From Pseudomonas sp. (GTDB taxonomy: Bacteria; Pseudomonadota; Gammaproteobacteria; Pseudomonadales; Pseudomonadaceae), in contig SKFV01000021.1 of the NCBI GenBank assembly GCA_007117785.1, positions 1 through 10,333 on the forward strand: DNA of 10,333 nucleotides, given 5' to 3'. The first letter of the stretch is position 1, and each line of letters starts with the position of its first letter. Position numbers and translations under genes: made by a program. The notes below the pieces were generated by a model. That model did not search any database. It saw only the letters and a program-made list of their open reading frames with translations, and was not told the origin of the DNA. Shown one piece after another: positions 6,521 through 10,333 of this stretch.

Positions 6521-6526
6521 AGAGGT
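6521..6526 (+). promoter_or_regulatory. Shine-Dalgarno deciding the mucA start
   Basis: AGAGGT, 6 bases before the ATG at 6533. It supports this start over the in-frame ATG at 6476. Confidence 0.65.
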
Positions 6527-6532
6527 AAAGCG

Positions 6533-7144
6533 ATGAAGAGCGAAACCATGCAGGAGTCACTGTCTGCCGTTATGGACGGTGAAGCTGATGAACTGGAGTT
6601 GCGCCGTTTTCTTCAGGCCACTGAACAGGACTCTGCCCTGCGTGCGCGCTGGCGACGTCACCAGCTGGCCCGCGCAGCCCTGCACGCCGAAGCATGTCAG
6701 CCGGGAGTCGATCTGTCTGCCGGGATCGCAGCGGCACTCCAGGACGAGCCGGCACTTGGTCGCCCAGCAAAGACTCGACGCTGGTTGGTATCCGGTTACG
6801 GCCGCGCTGCCGTTGCAGCCTCGGTCACTCTGGCAGTTCTGGTCGGTGTGCGTATGACTACCCTAGACAGCTCGATCGATACCTCCGCCCCACTGGCTGA
6901 CGCGGGAACGGCTACGCAGGAATGGTCACCAGCACCGGTTACCGGGGTGGGCGGCAGTGCCATGCTGGCTGGCTTCCCGCGCCCTGCGCAGGGTCAGGTT
7001 GAGCAGCCTCAGGCACAATCGCCGACCGCCTGGCACGAGCAGCGCATTGGTAGCTACCTGCGCCAGCACGCCGAGCACGGTGCAGGATTCAATACGCCGC
7101 ATGTATTGCCCTACGCCCGGGCTGCCAGCCTGGAAGGTCGCTGA
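6533..7144 (+). CDS. mucA: Anti-sigma factor MucA
   Basis: A 203-residue single-pass inner-membrane anti-sigma factor (RseA equivalent). It binds AlgU in the cytoplasm and is destroyed by regulated proteolysis under envelope stress. The N-terminal anti-sigma domain (about 1-70) has MQESLSAVMDGEADELELRRFL and RARWRRHQLARAAL. A membrane segment spans about 93-107 (AVAASVTLAVLVGVR). The periplasmic part (108-203) ends in WHEQRIGSYLRQHAEH and LPYARAASLEGR, both close to P. aeruginosa MucA. The start at 6533 aligns residue for residue with the known N-terminus and has AGAGGT 6 bases upstream. An in-frame ATG at 6476 overlaps the algU stop (ATGA) but would add 19 residues unlike the family. The reading frame is intact, so a wild-type (non-mucoid by this route) allele is expected. 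The stop overlaps the mucB start (TGATG). Confidence 0.95.
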   Translation: MKSETMQESLSAVMDGEADELELRRFLQATEQDSALRARWRRHQLARAALHAEACQPGVDLSAGIAAALQDEPALGRPAKTRRWLVSGYGRAAVAASVTLAVLVGVRMTTLDSSIDTSAPLADAGTATQEWSPAPVTGVGGSAMLAGFPRPAQGQVEQPQAQSPTAWHEQRIGSYLRQHAEHGAGFNTPHVLPYARAASLEGR

Positions 7145-8079
7145 TGGCTGCAGCTCTGCGTTGTTGTAGCGGTTTCCTGGCGTTATGCCTGGCAGCACCG
7201 CTGGCGCTTGCAGAAGATGCGCGTGACTGGCTGGCGCGCATGACCCACGCCAGCCAGCAGTACAGTTATCAAGGTTCGTTCATCTATGAGCGCACTGGCC
7301 ATTTCACCACCCACCATATCTGGCGTCAGGCTACCGAGCAGGGCGTGGTTGAGCGTATGGTACGCACCGACGGGCCCGCTCAGGAGTGGCTGCGGCAGAA
7401 TGGCATGCTGATGTGCGCCAGTTCGCTGGAAGTTGCCAGCAGTGTGGGTACTGACGATCGGGTCAATGAGCAGACGTCTCTGTTGCATAATTGGTATGTC
7501 CTTCAAGTTCTTGGCCAGACGCGGGTTGCTGCCCGCCCGGTAGTGGTTATCTCACTCCAGCCGCGTGATGCCTTCCGTTATGCCTATGAGCTGTACCTGG
7601 ACCGGGAAACCGGTTTGTTGCTCAAGTCCCTGTTGATCAATGACCGTGACACCCTGCTGGAACGCTTCCAGTTCACTACTCTGGATTATTCGCCTCTGGA
7701 TTCAGCTGCCTTGCAGCCGGGTAATGCCTGCTTGCCGCTGTTGGAAACCCGGGCAAAAGCTCCGGATCGGCCTACCACTATCAGTTCTGGATGGCTGCCT
7801 TCAGGTTTCAGTCTGGCTTACGAGCATGTAGCCAATGATGATGATGGTGGCCTGGTGACCCAGGTGTACACCGATGGTTTGGCTCGCTTCAGTATCTTTA
7901 TCGAGCCGCTGAAGGAAATGGACCAGGCGGATGATCTGCGCGCGCAGCTGGGGCCAACGGTTGCCGTCAGTCGTACCCTGCGTTCGGGCGATGGCGGCTA
8001 TCTGGCCACTGTGGTTGGCGAGTTGCCGGTAGCTGCTGCCGAACGCATAGCCAATGCCCTGCAAGGTGTTGAGCCGTGA
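7144..8079 (+). CDS. mucB: Periplasmic negative regulator MucB (RseB family)
   Basis: A 311-residue RseB-family periplasmic protein. It binds the periplasmic domain of MucA, shields it from proteases, and releases it on sensing stress signals such as mislocalised lipid or LPS. The signal peptide is about residues 1-23, ending APLALA before EDARDWLARM. The N-terminal lipid-binding-like domain includes YSYQGSFIYERTGHFTTHHIW, ARPVVVISLQPRDAFRYAYELYLDRETGLLLKSLL and LLERFQFT. The C-terminal domain includes SGWLPSGFSL, YTDGLARFSIFIEPL and LGPTVAVSRTLRSGDGGYLATVVGELP, all strongly MucB-like. Two cysteines remain in the mature protein (91 and 196), at positions that seem conserved with P. aeruginosa MucB; a disulfide is possible. 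GGAAGG (7132-7137) lies 6 bases before the ATG. The start shares one base with the mucA stop, so translation is probably coupled and the partners made together. Confidence 0.95.
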   Translation: MAAALRCCSGFLALCLAAPLALAEDARDWLARMTHASQQYSYQGSFIYERTGHFTTHHIWRQATEQGVVERMVRTDGPAQEWLRQNGMLMCASSLEVASSVGTDDRVNEQTSLLHNWYVLQVLGQTRVAARPVVVISLQPRDAFRYAYELYLDRETGLLLKSLLINDRDTLLERFQFTTLDYSPLDSAALQPGNACLPLLETRAKAPDRPTTISSGWLPSGFSLAYEHVANDDDGGLVTQVYTDGLARFSIFIEPLKEMDQADDLRAQLGPTVAVSRTLRSGDGGYLATVVGELPVAAAERIANALQGVEP

Positions 8080-8552
8080 TTGAGGAGCAGGGGCGAGTGC
8101 TGAGTATCGAGCCTGGAGCTGTCTGGGTCGAGACCGTACGACAGAGTACCTGTGGTAGCTGTAAGGCGCGTACTGGCTGTGGCTCGGCATTGTTACAGAA
8201 AGTGGGGATCGGCAATCGTTTGGGTTTTATTCGCGTGTCAACCGATCGATCTCTTCAGGTTGGGGATCAGGTTACCATCGGGGTGCCGGAGCAGGCGGTG
8301 GTCATGAGTTCGCTGTTGATGTATCTGTTGCCGCTGGCATTGCTGTTTGCTGGCGGCCTGCTGGTTCAGACAATGGGGTTGCCTGAGCCGCTTGTTATTC
8401 TCGGCGCCATGCTCGGTCTGGGTGCCGGCTTTTTAGGCGCCCGGGCCTGGGCTGGACGGCGCAGCAATAGTGCTTTGCTGCAACCACAAGTACTGGCAGG
8501 GCCCTTGCCGGCCGGGGGGCAGGCAAGCCTGTTGAATTCATTTCGCGAGTGA
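8076..8552 (+). CDS. mucC: Inner-membrane protein MucC (RseC family)
   Basis: A 158-residue RseC/MucC family protein that modulates the AlgU/MucA system; its exact activity is not settled. The start is GTG at 8076, which overlaps the mucB stop by 4 bases (GTGA) and has AAGGTG (8063-8068) 7 bases upstream. The N-terminal soluble part has a cysteine cluster, TCGSCKARTGCGS, with Cys26, Cys29 and Cys35. Two membrane segments follow, about 75-97 (VVMSSLLMYLLPLALLFAG) and 104-122 (EPLVILGAMLGLGAGFLGA), then a polar tail. Length and layout are normal. E. coli RseC, as I recall it, has a fourth cysteine six residues before the first one here; the matching position is Thr20. Confidence 0.92.
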   Translation: MIEEQGRVLSIEPGAVWVETVRQSTCGSCKARTGCGSALLQKVGIGNRLGFIRVSTDRSLQVGDQVTIGVPEQAVVMSSLLMYLLPLALLFAGGLLVQTMGLPEPLVILGAMLGLGAGFLGARAWAGRRSNSALLQPQVLAGPLPAGGQASLLNSFRE

Positions 8553-8567
8553 GAGGGGAGTTGGGGG

Positions 8568-9992
8568 ATGATACCTGTACAACGTTGGATGGCAGTGACT
8601 ATCGCGCTGTTCTTGCTGAGTTGGCAAAGTGCCGCATTGGCGCGAACCGGCTTGCCGGATTTTACCGAGCTGGTTGAGGAGGCTTCGCCAGCAGTCGTCA
8701 ATATCAGCACTCGACAGGCCGCCCCGCAAGCATCCAGTGGCATTCCTGGAATGCCTGATATGGAAGGCCTGCCACCGATTTTTCGAGAATTCTTTGAGCG
8801 CGGTTTTCCGCAAGAGCGGGCCCCGCGTCAACGTCAGGCCCCGCAATCTCTTGGTTCCGGCTTTATCATTTCCAAAGACGGTTATGTGCTGACCAATAAC
8901 CATGTGGTCGCTGATGCGGAAGAAATTTTTGTTCGCCTGTCTGATCGCCGTGAGCTGACTGCTGAGCTTATCGGTGCCGATCCCCGCTCGGACCTGGCAC
9001 TGTTGAAGATTGAAACGGATGACGATCTGCCTGTGGTGCGTATCGGCAAATCCGCTGACCTCAAGCCGGGCGAATGGGTGTTGGCGATTGGCTCGCCGTT
9101 CGGCTTTGATTACTCGGTTACCGCGGGTATTGTCAGTGCCAAGGGCCGCAGTCTGCCAAACGAGAACTATGTACCCTTTATCCAGACCGATGTGGCGATC
9201 AATCCGGGCAACTCCGGCGGCCCGCTCTTCAACCTGGATGGTGAAGTGATAGGTATCAATTCACAGATTTTCACCCGCTCGGGTGGTTTTATGGGGCTGT
9301 CTTTTGCAATCCCGATGGATGTGGCCATGGACGTGGTCGAGCAGATCAAGGAGCAGGGCAGTGTGCAGCGTGGCTGGCTTGGTGTGGTGATTCAGGAGGT
9401 CAACAAGGATCTGGCTGAATCTTTCGGCTTGCCTCGTCCGGCGGGTGCCCTGGTTGCGCAGATCATGCCGGACGGCCCGGCTGACAAAGGTGGTCTGCAG
9501 GTTGGTGACGTGATTCTCAGTTTCAACGGCGAAGACATCATCATGTCATCTGATTTGCCGCATGCTGTTGGTCGGGTCCGTCCGGGTAACGAAGCCAGCA
9601 TGGTAGTCATGCGCGACAAGCGGCGTCGGACCATCAAGCTGGAAGTCGGTGCATTGCCCGACGATGGCGAGAGTGAAGCGCCGGTCAGTGCACCGCAGAC
9701 CCCGAGTGTGGAGGACAACCGTCTTGGTGTCAGTGTGACGATGCTGACCGACGAGCAGAAACGTAATCTGGATCTGCGCAACGGTGTGGTGGTGCGTGAG
9801 GTGCGTCCGGGTGCTGGAGCCATGGTTGGCTTACGCAACGGCGACATTATCACCAATCTGAACAATCGCGAGATTGACTCGGTCGAGACCTTTGAAGCTA
9901 TCACCAAGGAATTGCCCAGCAATCGTTCGATTTCCATGCGGGTGATCCGTCAGGGTCGTGCCAGCTTTATTACCTTCCGCCTCAACGATTGA
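8568..9992 (+). CDS. mucD: Periplasmic serine endoprotease MucD (DegP/HtrA-like)
   Basis: A 474-residue HtrA-family periplasmic protease/chaperone that degrades misfolded envelope proteins and dampens AlgU activation. The signal peptide is residues 1-26 (ends QSAALA). The trypsin-like domain carries the complete triad: His112 in LTNNHVVADA, Asp142 in DPRSDLALLKI and Ser216 in NPGNSGGPLFN. Two PDZ domains follow, about 268-355 (RGWLGVVIQEV, GALVAQIMPDGPADKGGLQVGD) and about 384-470 (NRLGVSVTMLT, GVVVREVRPGAGAMVGLRNGD). Length equals that of P. aeruginosa MucD. A GGGAG (8556-8560) lies 7 bases before the ATG. The gene follows mucC by 15 bases and is the last of the operon, as in Pseudomonas; E. 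coli rseABC lacks an equivalent gene at this place. Confidence 0.97.
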   Translation: MIPVQRWMAVTIALFLLSWQSAALARTGLPDFTELVEEASPAVVNISTRQAAPQASSGIPGMPDMEGLPPIFREFFERGFPQERAPRQRQAPQSLGSGFIISKDGYVLTNNHVVADAEEIFVRLSDRRELTAELIGADPRSDLALLKIETDDDLPVVRIGKSADLKPGEWVLAIGSPFGFDYSVTAGIVSAKGRSLPNENYVPFIQTDVAINPGNSGGPLFNLDGEVIGINSQIFTRSGGFMGLSFAIPMDVAMDVVEQIKEQGSVQRGWLGVVIQEVNKDLAESFGLPRPAGALVAQIMPDGPADKGGLQVGDVILSFNGEDIIMSSDLPHAVGRVRPGNEASMVVMRDKRRRTIKLEVGALPDDGESEAPVSAPQTPSVEDNRLGVSVTMLTDEQKRNLDLRNGVVVREVRPGAGAMVGLRNGDIITNLNNREIDSVETFEAITKELPSNRSISMRVIRQGRASFITFRLND

Positions 9993-9999
9993 GCGTTGT

Positions 10000-10032
10000 C
10001 CGGTAGCAACAGCCTGTTGCTTTTGCTACCGG
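10000..10032 (+). terminator. Nested/competing hairpins after mucD, weak terminator
   Basis: Seven bases past the mucD stop, AGCAACA (10005-10011) pairs with TGTTGCT (10015-10021) around a 3-base loop and is followed by Ts (10021-10024), a modest terminator. The same left arm can instead join an outer 9-base stem, CCGGTAGCA (10000-10008) with TGCTACCGG (10024-10032). The two folds exclude each other. The T run is short, so read-through into lepA is likely. Confidence 0.5.
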
Positions 10033-10082
10033 GCCGGCATGGCGTCAATTCACCAGATCAGGTACACTCGCGGGCTGATTTC

Positions 10083-10103
10083 GGGGCAACGCCCCCTGTT
10101 TTT
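10083..10103 (+). terminator. Short GC hairpin plus T run upstream of lepA
   Basis: GGGGC (10083-10087) pairs with GCCCC (10091-10095) around a 3-base loop. CTG... then five Ts (10099-10103) follow. This is a plausible weak terminator or attenuator in the 191-base mucD-lepA gap. The rest of that gap holds no supported gene. TACACT at 10063-10068 is a poor -10 without a good -35. Confidence 0.35.
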
Positions 10104-10183
10104 GCCCGCTGGCTGTGCCAGTCGCACCTTATGGGTCTGCGGCGGTCTGCCCTCCCGGCAACCCATCTGTGGAAGAGCCCGTT

Positions 10184-10333
10184 GTGAGTGACCTGAGCCT
10201 TATTCGTAATTTCTCCATTATTGCGCACATTGATCATGGGAAATCGACCCTGGCGGATCGGTTTATCCAGATCTGCGGTGGTCTTACCGAGCGCGAAATG
10301 GCCGAGCAGGTGCTCGACTCCATGGATCTTGAG
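10184..10333 (+). CDS. lepA: Elongation factor 4 / GTP-binding protein LepA (5' part)
   Basis: The first 50 residues of LepA (EF4), a ribosome-associated translational GTPase; the gene runs off the right edge. The product MSDLSLIRNFSIIAHIDHGKSTLADRF contains the G1/P-loop AHIDHGKST (14-22), then QICGGLTEREMAEQVLDSMDLE, which matches pseudomonad LepA almost residue for residue. The start is GTG at 10184, with GGAAGAG (10171-10177) 6 bases upstream. lepA follows mucD in Pseudomonas and rseC in E. coli, so this is a conserved neighbour. Confidence 0.96.
   Translation, partial: MSDLSLIRNFSIIAHIDHGKSTLADRFIQICGGLTEREMAEQVLDSMDLE

Noticed and set aside
7505..7510. GAACTT on the minus strand inside mucB as an antisense AlgU promoter
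   Set aside because: The position 16 bases further on reads ATGCA, with no TCTGA-like -10, so it is a chance match.
9996..10191. Small plus-strand frames between mucD and lepA
   Set aside because: They start in or beside the post-mucD hairpin, overlap the lepA start out of frame, and their products are not recognisable.
1..10333. Mobile elements, defence systems, CRISPR arrays, tRNA or rRNA genes
   Set aside because: Read on both strands, no transposase, integrase, direct-repeat array or cloverleaf was seen. The gene content is core chromosomal.

Overview
The window reads as chromosomal core DNA of a gamma-proteobacterium in the Pseudomonas lineage. The strongest evidence is a complete algU-mucA-mucB-mucC-mucD operon followed by the start of lepA, which is the order known from Pseudomonas. 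A DUF2788-type small membrane protein and a conserved pseudomonad lipoprotein agree with this. Base composition is moderately GC-rich and even throughout. A member of the Halopseudomonas / P. pertucinogena group is possible, but this cannot be proved from the sequence alone. I see no insertion sequences, phage genes, CRISPR arrays, tRNA or rRNA.

Layout. Bases 1-146 (minus strand) hold the 5' part of a DUF2788 membrane protein gene. Bases 218-727 (minus) encode an Lrp/AsnC-type regulator whose promoter region contains striking inverted repeats. Bases 728-1025 have no convincing gene and end in a very strong bidirectional terminator. Bases 1026-1436 (minus) encode a small outer-membrane lipoprotein of unknown function. 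It is divergent from hrpB (1541-4069, plus), a DEAH-family helicase that most likely starts at a TTG codon. A TolC-family outer-membrane efflux/secretion protein (4129-5577, minus) converges on hrpB, with a shared hairpin terminator between them. It is divergent from algU across a 326-base regulatory region that carries two GAACTT-type AlgU promoters.

The right half (5904-9992) is the envelope-stress regulon core. AlgU is the ECF sigma factor and MucA the membrane anti-sigma factor. MucB is the periplasmic protector of MucA. MucC is an RseC-like inner-membrane protein. MucD is a DegP-like periplasmic serine protease. mucA/mucB and mucB/mucC overlap by 1 and 4 bases, which suggests translational coupling. 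lepA (EF4) begins 191 bases after mucD, beyond two hairpin structures that could attenuate read-through.

The window is mostly well-known biology, and I did not find a convincing new system. The points most worth a second look are: a tolC-like gene at the place where nadB usually sits next to algU; tandem AlgU promoters; the inverted-repeat architecture of the Lrp-type promoter; a perfect 16-bp palindrome between the lipoprotein gene and hrpB; and competing hairpins between mucD and lepA.
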